From the NCBI GenBank assembly GCA_028291615.1, contig JAQGHM010000303.1:1-37253 (forward strand): 37,253 nt of DNA, written 5' to 3'. This document shows, piece after piece, positions 17,950 through 25,134 of the stretch. Below the pieces are notes generated by a model. That model worked only from the letters and a program-made list of their open reading frames with translations, was not told the DNA's origin and made no database searches. Position numbers and translations under genes: made by a program. The stretch comes from Phycisphaerales bacterium (GTDB lineage Bacteria > Planctomycetota > Phycisphaerae > Tepidisphaerales > Tepidisphaeraceae). Within the stretch, counting starts at the first letter, position 1. Every line of letters starts with the position of its first letter.

Positions 17950-19026
17950 ATGAAACGCCTCGGCTGGTTCATCCTCGCCGGCTGCCTCCTGATCGCCGCG
18001 GCGATCGCGCGAAGGTCCCCACCCGACGTTGGCCCGCCTGCCCAGCGCGTCGTCCGCACCTACGACGTGAGCGACCTGATCAACATCCCGCCCCCGGACC
18101 CCGCCGACGACGCCAACTCCGCGCCGCCGATCGTTCCCGCCAACCGGTTGGACGCGCGTTCGTTCGGCGGCAATGTCAGGAGCAGCGGCAGCGGCAGCGG
18201 CAGCGGCGGCCCGCCCGATCCTCCCGAAAAACAACGTCTTGATCAACTCGTCGAACTGGTTCGGACTGGCATCGAGCCCGCTTCATGGATCGCCGGAGGC
18301 GGCAGTATCACCCACTTCGGCCGCCGCCTCGTCATCGTCCAGACCCGCGAAAACCATCAACTGGTTCAAGGCCTCCTCAGCGAGCTGCGAGCCAATCCGC
18401 CCCGCCAAGTCCGCCTCGATATCATCTGGGCCACGCTCCGCCCTGACGATCTCGCGCGCGTGCTCATCGCGCCCACTGGCGACGCCGCGTCTCCGGCCAC
18501 GCTCATCGACCTCGACGCCCTGCAACGCCTCCACGGCGCGATTGCCTGGCGTGGTCACCTCACCTGCGCCAGTGGCCAGCGCGGCCGCCTCTGCTGCGGC
18601 CGCTCGCACACCGTGCCGACGGCGATCGAGCCCATCATTAGCAGCGACAGTGGCGGCTTCGCCAGCAAATCCCAGGAACTGCTCGACGGCGCGACCATCG
18701 ACGTATTGCCGTCGCTCAGCCCCGACGGCAGGGGGGTGATAATCGACGTGAACTCAGAAGTCACACGCTGGGGCCCCGCCTCCCAGTTGTCGCCCTTCGA
18801 AATTCCCGTTCCCGCCACGCCCGGCGGCACACCCGCCGGCGGCATCGTGAAGATCGACCGCCTGAACCTCGGCGTGCAAACCCTGGCGACGTCCGCCCGC
18901 GGCCCCGCCGACGCGGCAATCCTCATGGGTGGAACGACCGATCCCGACGCCACACCGGGCGATCCGCGCCAACTTTACCTCATCGTCCGCGCGTCGGAGT
19001 CAATCAAACGCAACGTCCGTCCGTGA
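17950..19026 (+). CDS. secretin-like periplasmic protein (paralogue 1)
   Basis: 358 residues from ATG 17950. The N-terminus MKRLGWFILAGCLLIAAAI is a signal or membrane anchor; LAGC could also serve as a lipobox. The segment RTYDVSDLINIP resembles the short N-domain start seen in planctomycetal type II/III-secretin relatives. It is followed by a Ser-Gly linker, the motif EPASWIAGGGSI and a strand-rich RRLVIVQTRENHQLVQGLL, as in secretin N-domains. The C-terminal end (AILMGGTT, LYLIVRA) resembles the secretin beta-domain edge, but no full pore domain is evident. It is 13 bases after the sigma-ankyrin gene. The next gene is a clear paralogue with the same layout. The function is not known; an envelope assembly that cooperates with the sigma factor is an inference. 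Confidence 0.72.
   Translation: MKRLGWFILAGCLLIAAAIARRSPPDVGPPAQRVVRTYDVSDLINIPPPDPADDANSAPPIVPANRLDARSFGGNVRSSGSGSGSGGPPDPPEKQRLDQLVELVRTGIEPASWIAGGGSITHFGRRLVIVQTRENHQLVQGLLSELRANPPRQVRLDIIWATLRPDDLARVLIAPTGDAASPATLIDLDALQRLHGAIAWRGHLTCASGQRGRLCCGRSHTVPTAIEPIISSDSGGFASKSQELLDGATIDVLPSLSPDGRGVIIDVNSEVTRWGPASQLSPFEIPVPATPGGTPAGGIVKIDRLNLGVQTLATSARGPADAAILMGGTTDPDATPGDPRQLYLIVRASESIKRNVRP
18184..18207 (+). repeat. (AGCGGC)4 hexanucleotide tract coding a Ser-Gly linker
   Basis: Four exact AGCGGC units encode (Ser-Gly)4 in the first secretin-like protein. The 6-bp unit keeps the frame on slippage, so it would vary linker length only. The paralogue has no such tract at the aligned place, only a short SGSG. 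Confidence 0.85.
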
Positions 19027-19046
19027 CCTGCAAACCCGGAGAGACC

Positions 19047-20138
19047 ATGCACCACCGCCTCCAGCAATCGTTCCTCGCCGTCTGCCTGGCCTTCTGCATC
19101 AGCGCGCCTGCACGCGCCGCCGATCAGGATGGACAGGAAAAACCACCCCCGCCGACCCTGCGCCACATCTACGACGTGACCGAGTTGGTGCGCGCACCGC
19201 TCGTTGACGCCGACACGTCCGCCGTCATGCCGCCAACGGAGCTCGCCCCACGCCGTCCGCAAAGCGGCTCGGGCAACGGCCCGCCCCGCACGGAGCCCAA
19301 CCCGCTCCAGAGCCGTCTCGAGGAGCTGTCGAAACTGATCGAAGCGGAAATCGATCCGGGATCATGGGGCGACAACGGTGGATCCGAAGGCGGCATCCGC
19401 GCCTACGACACGCAATTGATCATCACTGCCTCAGCCCCAAACCACGCGCAGATTGCCGAGATGCTGGCGGAGTTGCAAAAACGGGCCGGGCGATGCGTGC
19501 GCCTCCGCGCCACGTGGGTCGCCCTGTCCGAAGAGGAATTGCGGTCGGCGCTGGAGCCAATCCCGGCGAAAGGCGAAGTCACCGCCGGCGCGCGGATCCT
19601 TGACCTCTCCGTCGTCGAGCGCATCAAAGGCGGCGTGCGCTATCGCGCCGAAGTCAACACCCTCAACGGCCAACGCGTCAACGTCACCGCCGGTCGCGCG
19701 CGCTCGATCCTCACCGACCTTGAAGCCGTGGTCGGCAACTCCGCTGTCGGTATGCAACCTACTATCGATCTCGTCCTCGCCGGCGCAGCCCTCCAAGTCA
19801 GGCCGATCCTCTCCGCCGACTCCACCGCCGTCACGCTCGACCTCCGCGCCGTCATCAGCGGCTGGAATCCCGCCGATGCCCCGCCCCTCAAAGTCCCCCA
19901 GCCAGTCGCCAGCTCCCAACCCGCCGGCAGCGTCCCGCCGCCCCCGATGACTCACCCCGCCCCGCCTCTCGAAATCGAACGTCTGAACATGCCCGTGCAA
20001 CTGCTCGCTACCGCAGTAAAAATCCCCACCGGCCGCGCCGTCCTCATCGGTGGAATGACCGCTGACCATGGCACCCCTGAAGACCGCCGCCCCCTATACC
20101 TGATTATCGAAGCCTGGGCATCCAAACCGAAATCCTAA
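19047..20138 (+). CDS. secretin-like periplasmic protein (paralogue 2)
   Basis: 363 residues from ATG 19047, supported by GGAGA just upstream; an earlier in-frame GTG (19023) would overlap the previous stop. A clear signal peptide (MHHRLQQSFLAVCLAFCIS, cleavage near ARAA) precedes RHIYDVTELVRAP, which aligns with RTYDVSDLINIP of the gene before it. Further shared landmarks are EIDPGSWGDNGG with the strand IRAYDTQLIITA, NHAQIAEMLAEL and the C-terminal AVLIGGMT with RPLYLIIEA. The middle is a beta-rich domain like that of secretins, without a complete multimeric pore signature. It ends the four-gene unit and converges on RNase D with a six-base gap. The pair arose by tandem duplication and has since diverged. 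Confidence 0.72.
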   Translation: MHHRLQQSFLAVCLAFCISAPARAADQDGQEKPPPPTLRHIYDVTELVRAPLVDADTSAVMPPTELAPRRPQSGSGNGPPRTEPNPLQSRLEELSKLIEAEIDPGSWGDNGGSEGGIRAYDTQLIITASAPNHAQIAEMLAELQKRAGRCVRLRATWVALSEEELRSALEPIPAKGEVTAGARILDLSVVERIKGGVRYRAEVNTLNGQRVNVTAGRARSILTDLEAVVGNSAVGMQPTIDLVLAGAALQVRPILSADSTAVTLDLRAVISGWNPADAPPLKVPQPVASSQPAGSVPPPPMTHPAPPLEIERLNMPVQLLATAVKIPTGRAVLIGGMTADHGTPEDRRPLYLIIEAWASKPKS

Positions 20139-20144
20139 TCACCT

Positions 20145-21446
20145 CTACCGAACTGTTCTTCGCGCCACCAGCGCCCCTTCGCGCCAGCCCAGATCCACCC
20201 CCACTTTCCCATCAATCAACTCCAACAACGTCGAAGCCACCGCCTCGTGCCGCCATCCGCTTAGCATGCGTAATCCGCCAAGCGTTTCGCCGGAGATTAA
20301 TTGCCGGTACAGCCGCCCGATCTCCTGCCGGCTGCAGACCAGATCCGGATCGATCTTCCGGCCGATGCACAGACACTGCATCACCGCCCAGAGCGCGTCA
20401 GCGCGATGTTTGTCGGTCGGCGTCTCCTCGATCGTGCGGCTCTGCGGCTGGTCGGTCACCGGCGTCGCCAGACCGCGCTTGGTCGCCTCGACGATCTCCG
20501 CCCCGTGCGCGTGTTCCACCGGCCGCGGCAAGCCGCGCACGCGCGCCAGCCGCTCGACGTTCTTGATCGGCTCGCGACTCATGTCGATCAGGATCTCATC
20601 CTTCAAAAACGCGCGAGGCGGCACGTCGTGCTGCTTGGCGGCGTCGTTCCGCCAGAGCACCAGTTGCTTCAGCACCGCCAGCCCCTGCGGCTGCAGCCCG
20701 CCCGCGCCCCGCACCTTCAGGTAAGCCGTCTCAGGATCGAATCGATATAGCCCCACGTCGCACTGTGCCGCGCATTCCTCAGCCGCCCACGCGGTGTGAC
20801 CCAGCTCATCGAGTCGCTCGCCCAGTTGCACTCGGATCGCCGGCAGGTACCGCACGTCATTGGCCGCATACTTGAGCTGTTGCGCCGACAATGGCCGCTG
20901 ATCCCAGTGCGTGAACGTCAGCCCCTTCCCCAGCCGCGCGCCTATGATCTCGCGCACCAGCTTCGAAAGCGACACCGGATACGCCATCCCCACAAACCCC
21001 GACGAGATCTGCGTATCGAAAACATTTTGCCCCGGCCGATTCAGGTGCCGCATCACCGGCTCGAGGTCCTGCTGGCCCGCATGGGTGATCTTCTCGATCG
21101 ACGCGTCGGCCACGAGTTCCCAGAACGGCGTCAGATCGATCTTGGCGATTGGGTCGATCAGGCTGACCTCGCGCGTCGTCGCCACCTGGATCAGGCAGAG
21201 CTTGGGCAAGTACGTCAGCTCGCCGATGAACTCGCTGTCATACGCGAACGACCCCGCCGCCCGCAGGCGGTCGATCAACTCCATCAGCCCCGTCTGATCG
21301 GTGATCAGATCCGCCGCCCCTTGAAAGATCAGCGGGTTGGCTTGCGATTCGGACGAATCCTGAAATTCGTCCTCCGTGTGAGCCTGATCGTGGTTCTTAG
21401 CCCGGTGCTGAGGGCGGGTCGGCCGGTAATTATTCATTTCTCTCAT
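20145..21446 (-). CDS. rnd: ribonuclease D (DEDDy 3'-5' exonuclease with HRDC)
   Basis: 433 residues from ATG 21446; ATG 21437 is an alternative and no strong ribosome site separates them. RNase D trims 3' ends of tRNA precursors and other structured RNAs. The exonuclease core has all DEDDy residues: D70 and E72 in AYDSEF, D127 in HAGQQD, and Y193 and D197 in YAANDVRYL. Helical HRDC-like regions (LAVLKQLVLWRNDAAKQ and a second one near the C-terminus) follow, as expected for the bacterial enzyme. The first 40 residues are a polar, His/Asp/Glu-rich leader with no match to the family core. Unlike most genes here, its coding strand is G-rich rather than C-rich. Confidence 0.87.
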   Translation of the reverse strand: MREMNNYRPTRPQHRAKNHDQAHTEDEFQDSSESQANPLIFQGAADLITDQTGLMELIDRLRAAGSFAYDSEFIGELTYLPKLCLIQVATTREVSLIDPIAKIDLTPFWELVADASIEKITHAGQQDLEPVMRHLNRPGQNVFDTQISSGFVGMAYPVSLSKLVREIIGARLGKGLTFTHWDQRPLSAQQLKYAANDVRYLPAIRVQLGERLDELGHTAWAAEECAAQCDVGLYRFDPETAYLKVRGAGGLQPQGLAVLKQLVLWRNDAAKQHDVPPRAFLKDEILIDMSREPIKNVERLARVRGLPRPVEHAHGAEIVEATKRGLATPVTDQPQSRTIEETPTDKHRADALWAVMQCLCIGRKIDPDLVCSRQEIGRLYRQLISGETLGGLRMLSGWRHEAVASTLLELIDGKVGVDLGWREGALVARRTVR

Positions 21447-21784
21447 CCGCGTGCGAAAGTGGGTTTGCCATGATCGGGTGATCGCGGCCATTCGTCCACA
21501 CCCGCCAGGCAAAAGAGCCCTGATTTTGTGCCGCCATGACAGGCAAGTGCGACAGACACGCAGGGTTTACGGGTCTTTCGGAGCAGCAAGCGCAAAAATA
21601 ATTCGGAATCCTTAAACCTGCAATTTGCAAAGAGATCCGGCCTCAGCCGCTCTCGTCGTCGTTCACCCCTGCAAGCAAGCCTCCTTTATCGGTCCCGAAA
21701 AATCCCTGAACTTGCTGCTGTTACCCAGTGGTATCGAAGTTGCCGGGCATACGGAAGCAAGTGCCTCGAAAGGTTTGCGGCCAC
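21447..21784. promoter_or_regulatory. divergent intergenic region between RNase D and the receiver gene
   Basis: No gene is seen in these 338 bases. An operator-like dyad TGCAATTTGCA (arms TGCAA/TTGCA) lies at 21619-21629 in an A/T-richer stretch (about 21590-21630) that is the best place for promoters. On the minus strand TTGCAG, 17 bases and TATTTT could be a weak sigma-70 promoter for RNase D. No convincing promoter was found for the plus strand. Confidence 0.35.
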
Positions 21785-22180
21785 ATGATTTTAATCGTCG
21801 AAGATGACCCCCTCTCCCGCCGGGCGTTGCAATCGCTGATGGCCGCCCATGGCTACCCCTGTCGGGCCGTGCCGTCTGCAGAGGACGCTTTAACCGCTTT
21901 AAGGGAGCCCGAAAAGCCCGGAATGGTGTTGATCGACATCGACCTCCCCGGGATGAACGGTTTACAGTTACTGCATCGATTGCAACAGGCCCATCCGCGC
22001 TTGCCATGCAGCCTGATGAGCGCCAATGATCACGACCTTTCCCCGCCCGCCGGGGATCGCGCGGTGCCCTTCTTCCCAAAACCGTTAAACCTCAAACGCC
22101 TCTTCAATTTCCTCCGGGACGAGGAAAAGGGGCCGATAACGCGGGCCCGGGTCAATGCCGTCCCCGCCAGCGGTCGATAA
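21785..22180 (+). CDS. stand-alone response-regulator receiver domain
   Basis: 131 residues from ATG 21785, with the canonical start MILIVEDDPLSRRAL. The acidic pair is E6-D7-D8. The phosphoacceptor is D51 in LIDIDLPGMNG, the conserved hydroxyl residue is S79 (SLMSAND), and K99 in FFPKPLN closes the active site, so the domain should be phosphorylatable. There is no DNA-binding or enzymatic output; only about 20 residues follow the receiver. It must therefore act by protein contact (CheY- or Spo0F-like) or as a phosphate sink. No histidine kinase is present in the window. An in-frame extension to 21728 lacks family similarity. A small unknown gene follows after 98 bases. Confidence 0.88.
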   Translation: MILIVEDDPLSRRALQSLMAAHGYPCRAVPSAEDALTALREPEKPGMVLIDIDLPGMNGLQLLHRLQQAHPRLPCSLMSANDHDLSPPAGDRAVPFFPKPLNLKRLFNFLRDEEKGPITRARVNAVPASGR

Positions 22181-22234
22181 GGCTGGCAGGCGGAGCGGTT
22201 ATGGTTTAGACTTTCCCGCCGGCAAATGGGGCTG

Positions 22235-22254
22235 GCCGTCCTCTTGCGGACGGC
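22235..22254 (+). other. hairpin in the leader of the small unknown gene
   Basis: GCCGTCC, loop TCTTGC, GGACGGC: a perfect 7-bp stem. It ends 11 bases before the strong AAGGAG ribosome site (22266-22271). It could cap a leader or terminate the receiver transcript; there is no U-tract. Confidence 0.4.
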
Positions 22255-22278
22255 GCGGACGAGCGAAGGAGACAGGTT

Positions 22279-22617
22279 ATGAATCTCGCGTATGCGGTCG
22301 ATCGTCTTTACGACGGGGGTTGGTTGCCGTCCCACATCGAGGATCTGGAGACGCTGCAGGATGGTCGGACGTTCCCGTCCGTGCTGGCGGTTCAGCGCGA
22401 GTTCGCCGGCGCCGGGCTGGAACTGGCGATCAAGCACAACATGATGTTCTCCTGCTATCGCGCGACCTGGGCTCCCGTAGGCGAAGCGCTCGACCCCGCG
22501 CGCGAAGCTGACGAACGCCACGGCACCATCATCGGCGCCTGTGAACGCGAGGCATCTGTTTACGCCCTGGCTCAGCTTCGCGCCAGTCAACTCGAACATC
22601 AACTCGCCGCCGTCTGA
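22279..22617 (+). CDS. small conserved-looking protein of unknown function
   Basis: 112 residues, preceded by a strong AAGGAG ribosome site seven bases from the ATG, the best in the window. The sequence is soluble, mixed alpha/beta by eye, with a short hydrophobic N-terminus that is not a signal peptide (MNLAYAVDRLYDGGWLPSHI). The C-terminal half is a charged amphipathic helix (ADERHGTIIGACEREASVY and onward to LAQLRASQLEHQL). Two or three Cys are present but not in a metal pattern. It follows the stand-alone receiver and converges with the deoxyhypusine-synthase homologue. I do not recognise the family; the ribosome site and codon use make it a real gene. Confidence 0.7.
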   Translation: MNLAYAVDRLYDGGWLPSHIEDLETLQDGRTFPSVLAVQREFAGAGLELAIKHNMMFSCYRATWAPVGEALDPAREADERHGTIIGACEREASVYALAQLRASQLEHQLAAV

Positions 22618-22638
22618 CGTAATCGTCAAGGTCGACAG

Positions 22639-23742
22639 TTACGCGACGTTTGCCGGTTCGAGGATTTGATTCCACCGTTTCCCCTGCCGGGCCCGCCAAC
22701 CACCCTTGTGGTAGGCGTATCCTACGATCAGCGGCACGGCGAGCGTGGCTTCGGAGAAGACCATCTGCTCGTACACCGTATCGACCTTGCCCCACGAGCT
22801 GGCTTCCTTGAGCGTGCTACTCGATAGCGCCCCGTCGCGGACGTCGGCGACCGTCACTTGCACCGCATACTTATGCATCGGGGCGTCGTGACCGAGCACT
22901 TCGGCGGCCACCACGATGTCCTGCGTGAAGTTCTTCGGCACGCCGCCGCCGATCATTAGTAGGCCGGTCTCCTTGTTCTTGATCTTAAGCTGCGTGAGTT
23001 CGTAGAAATCCTTGCCGCCGTCCCAGCTCATGTGCGGGGCATCGCCCTTGGCTGCCTGGATCGCGACCAAGCCAAAACCGGCCGAGCAATCGCTGAATGC
23101 GGGACAGAAAATCGGGATGTCGCGCTTGTAGGCTTCGTAGATGATCGAATCGGCGCATTTGGGGCCGCCGTTCTTGTCGAGGTACGCGCCGAACTCGCGA
23201 AGCAGCTCGCGGCTGGAGTAGGGACGGGGTTCGAGCTCTTCGAAGATCTTGCCGGTGACCTCGTCGCAGATGCGGAGGTCGTCCTCGCTGATGAGGGTGT
23301 CGTAGATGCGGTCGATCGCGTGCTCGCGCAGCTCACTGTCATAAAGGCCGCTCTTGAGTTCCTCGCCGGCGATGTAATGGCGGAAGCCCAGCGCCTCGAA
23401 GAAGTCCTGGTCCACCATGTTGGCGCCCGTCGAGACGATCGCGTCCACCATGTTGTTGCGGATCATGTCCACGAAGACTTTTTTAAGTCCCGCGGAGATC
23501 AGCGACCCGGCCAGGCAGAGGATCACGCCGCACTCCTTGTCGCGGAGCATGCGGTCGTAGATGTCAGCCGCGCGGTTTAAGTCGCGCGAGCTGAAGGCCA
23601 TGTGCGCCATCGCCTCGACGACCGCGACGATCCCCGGGTTCTTGATGATGTCGATGTGCTCGATGGTCCGGCCGAGATACTTGCTCTTGTCGGCGGCCTC
23701 GTTGGCTTTGAGGGGTTTGGTATTCAGCGTGTTGTCGGCCAT
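22639..23742 (-). CDS. deoxyhypusine synthase homologue (possible homospermidine synthase)
   Basis: 367 residues from ATG 23742, preceded by GGGAG. The family transfers the aminobutyl group of spermidine via an enzyme-lysine imine and NAD. The catalytic Lys is retained: EASSWGKV places it at K319. Other landmarks are the NAD-site region LAGSLISAG (78-86), VSTGANMVDQD (103-113), CPAFSDCSAGFG (213-224) and IGGGVPKN (265-271). Bacteria lack eIF5A, the substrate in eukaryotes and archaea; some bacterial relatives have been reported to make homospermidine, so this is a likely polyamine enzyme, not a hypusination enzyme. A much longer frame upstream, to about 26.8 kb, is antisense to two real genes and is not coding. 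The structured element at 23775-23850 lies 33 bases upstream of the ATG. Confidence 0.9.
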   Translation of the reverse strand: MADNTLNTKPLKANEAADKSKYLGRTIEHIDIIKNPGIVAVVEAMAHMAFSSRDLNRAADIYDRMLRDKECGVILCLAGSLISAGLKKVFVDMIRNNMVDAIVSTGANMVDQDFFEALGFRHYIAGEELKSGLYDSELREHAIDRIYDTLISEDDLRICDEVTGKIFEELEPRPYSSRELLREFGAYLDKNGGPKCADSIIYEAYKRDIPIFCPAFSDCSAGFGLVAIQAAKGDAPHMSWDGGKDFYELTQLKIKNKETGLLMIGGGVPKNFTQDIVVAAEVLGHDAPMHKYAVQVTVADVRDGALSSSTLKEASSWGKVDTVYEQMVFSEATLAVPLIVGYAYHKGGWRARQGKRWNQILEPANVA

Positions 23743-23774
23743 GGTCACGGCTCCCGGGTTGGGGTTAAATCGAG

Positions 23775-23850
23775 AAAGCCACCTCGGCCCACTACGATGT
23801 GTCGCCCGCGTTCGGGTGCGACAACCGCCATTGCGGGCCGGGGTGGCTTT
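23775..23850. repeat. 16-bp inverted repeat enclosing an inner hairpin, between two divergent genes
   Basis: Arm AAAGCCACCTCGGCCC (23775-23790) pairs with GGGCCGGGGTGGCTTT (23835-23850). In plus-strand RNA all 16 pairs form with one G-U wobble; in minus-strand RNA the same position is an A-C mismatch. The 44-nt interior holds a second inverted repeat, TGTCGC/GCGACA (23800-23805 and 23818-23823). The element is 33 bases upstream of the deoxyhypusine-synthase homologue and 124 bases upstream of the uracil-DNA glycosylase. It may be an RNA leader, attenuator, bidirectional terminator or extended operator. Confidence 0.6.
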
Positions 23851-23973
23851 GGGACAAAACGTATTTACGCCCAGTGGTACGGCGGCGTCAAGCATCCGTT
23901 CGCGTGCGACAGAAAAATTCTGCAACACCGATAAGAATTGCTCGCGGACGCGCGCCGGTCTAGGATCGCGCGG

Positions 23974-24846
23974 ATGAATGGCGCGGATCCGCTCAAGCAT
24001 CGATTGACCCTCTGGCTCAAGAGCGAGCAGGCGATGGGACTGCCCTCCGTGCCCAGGGTGACGTTCAGTGAAATTCCGACGGAAAACATGAGCAAATCGA
24101 GACAGCGCGACATCGTGGCCCCGCCGTCGCGCAGCATCCCTGCGGCCCCGGAGCCCAAACCCGCTGCCGCGGTTTCCACTAGTGCTGTGCTGCCGCTTCT
24201 GGACGCGCCGTTTGACAGTCCGATCCTCCCGCGCGAGGAGAAGATCAGGCTGCTGCACGAGTTGGACCTCAACTCGGTCAAGGGATGCATCAAGTGCGGT
24301 TTGAGCAAGACGCGCACGCAAACTGTTTTCGGCGAAGGGGACCCGGATGCGCCGATCTGTTTCATCGGCGAAGGCCCCGGCAAAGATGAAGACGCCAGCG
24401 GCCGTCCCTTCGTCGGCCGCGCAGGTCAAAAGCTCAACGACATGATCGGCGCGATGGGCCTGAAGCGCGAAGACGTATTTATTTGTAACATCGTCAAATG
24501 CCGCGCATACCTCACCGACATCGGCAAGGATCGACCGCCCTCCGAAGAGGAGACGCTCGCCTGCACGCCTTATCTGGTGCGGCAGGTGGAGATCATTCGC
24601 CCCAAGGTGATTGTCACGCTCGGGTTGCCGTCCACGCGCTATCTCCTGAAGTCCAAAGAGTCGATGACGCGCATGCGCGGCAATTGGTACGCGTGGCGCG
24701 GGATCAAGGTGATGCCGACGTGGCATCCCGCGTATGTGCTTCGCAACTACACCGAGCAGACGCGGCGCGAAGTGTGGGATGATTTGAAAAAAGTTTTGCT
24801 TGAGATCGGGCGGCCGATCCCCCAGCGCTCGGGCAAACAAGAGTAG
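23974..24846 (+). CDS. type-4 uracil-DNA glycosylase (Fe-S)
   Basis: 290 residues from ATG 23974. Family-4 glycosylases remove uracil from DNA and carry a [4Fe-4S] cluster. Cluster ligands appear as C105 and C108 (CIKC), C176 (VKCRAY) and C197 (LACTPY). The uracil-site motif GEGPGKDED leads to FVGRAGQKL (residues 132-154), and the second catalytic motif WHPAYVL is at 250-256. The core starts near residue 95; the first 90 residues are an unusual Pro/Ala/Ser-rich extension ([13 protein letters not shown]) beginning with a short helix, probably a flexible tether for protein contact. It is divergent from the deoxyhypusine-synthase homologue and upstream of dnaA. Confidence 0.92.
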   Translation: MNGADPLKHRLTLWLKSEQAMGLPSVPRVTFSEIPTENMSKSRQRDIVAPPSRSIPAAPEPKPAAAVSTSAVLPLLDAPFDSPILPREEKIRLLHELDLNSVKGCIKCGLSKTRTQTVFGEGDPDAPICFIGEGPGKDEDASGRPFVGRAGQKLNDMIGAMGLKREDVFICNIVKCRAYLTDIGKDRPPSEEETLACTPYLVRQVEIIRPKVIVTLGLPSTRYLLKSKESMTRMRGNWYAWRGIKVMPTWHPAYVLRNYTEQTRREVWDDLKKVLLEIGRPIPQRSGKQE

Positions 24847-25134
24847 GACCACACCGCCTGTTGACGCGCCGCGCGGCGGAAGAAAAAGCGTAGAAGAAAA
24901 ATCGCAAATGACGTCTTCAACCGGATCGCGAAGTGTGTAAGATGCGCCTCGCACGCCGGTCGCTGTTGTTAACGAATGAACTGTTTGTCTGCGGCGTGTC
25001 GAATGACTAGGTTGACCGTTATCACAACGCATTTTCTTTCGCGCTTCGGTTGGGATTGAGGTATCACATTTCGGGTGCCGTCGCCGTACTACTGAACTGA
25101 CGCAGGGCTCTTCTCTCGGGACATACAAGCCGCC
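24847..25134. promoter_or_regulatory. dnaA upstream region
   Basis: 288 bases with no gene. A perfect palindrome CGCCGCGCGGCG lies near the uracil-DNA glycosylase stop; the part from about 24880 to 25070 is A/T-richer than its surroundings. I found no TTATCCACA-type DnaA box and no clear sigma-70 promoter. TTGACC at 25012-25017 is a possible -35 box without a matching -10 box. This is still the natural place for the dnaA promoter. Confidence 0.4.

Noticed and set aside
22655-22690. GGTTCGAGGATTTGATTCC resembling a tRNA T-arm
   Set aside because: It lies within the 3' coding end of the deoxyhypusine-synthase homologue, and no acceptor or anticodon arms can be built around it.
25021-25030. TTATCACAA upstream of dnaA as a possible DnaA box
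   Set aside because: Compared with TTATCCACA it lacks one base in the middle, so the conserved CACA is out of register.
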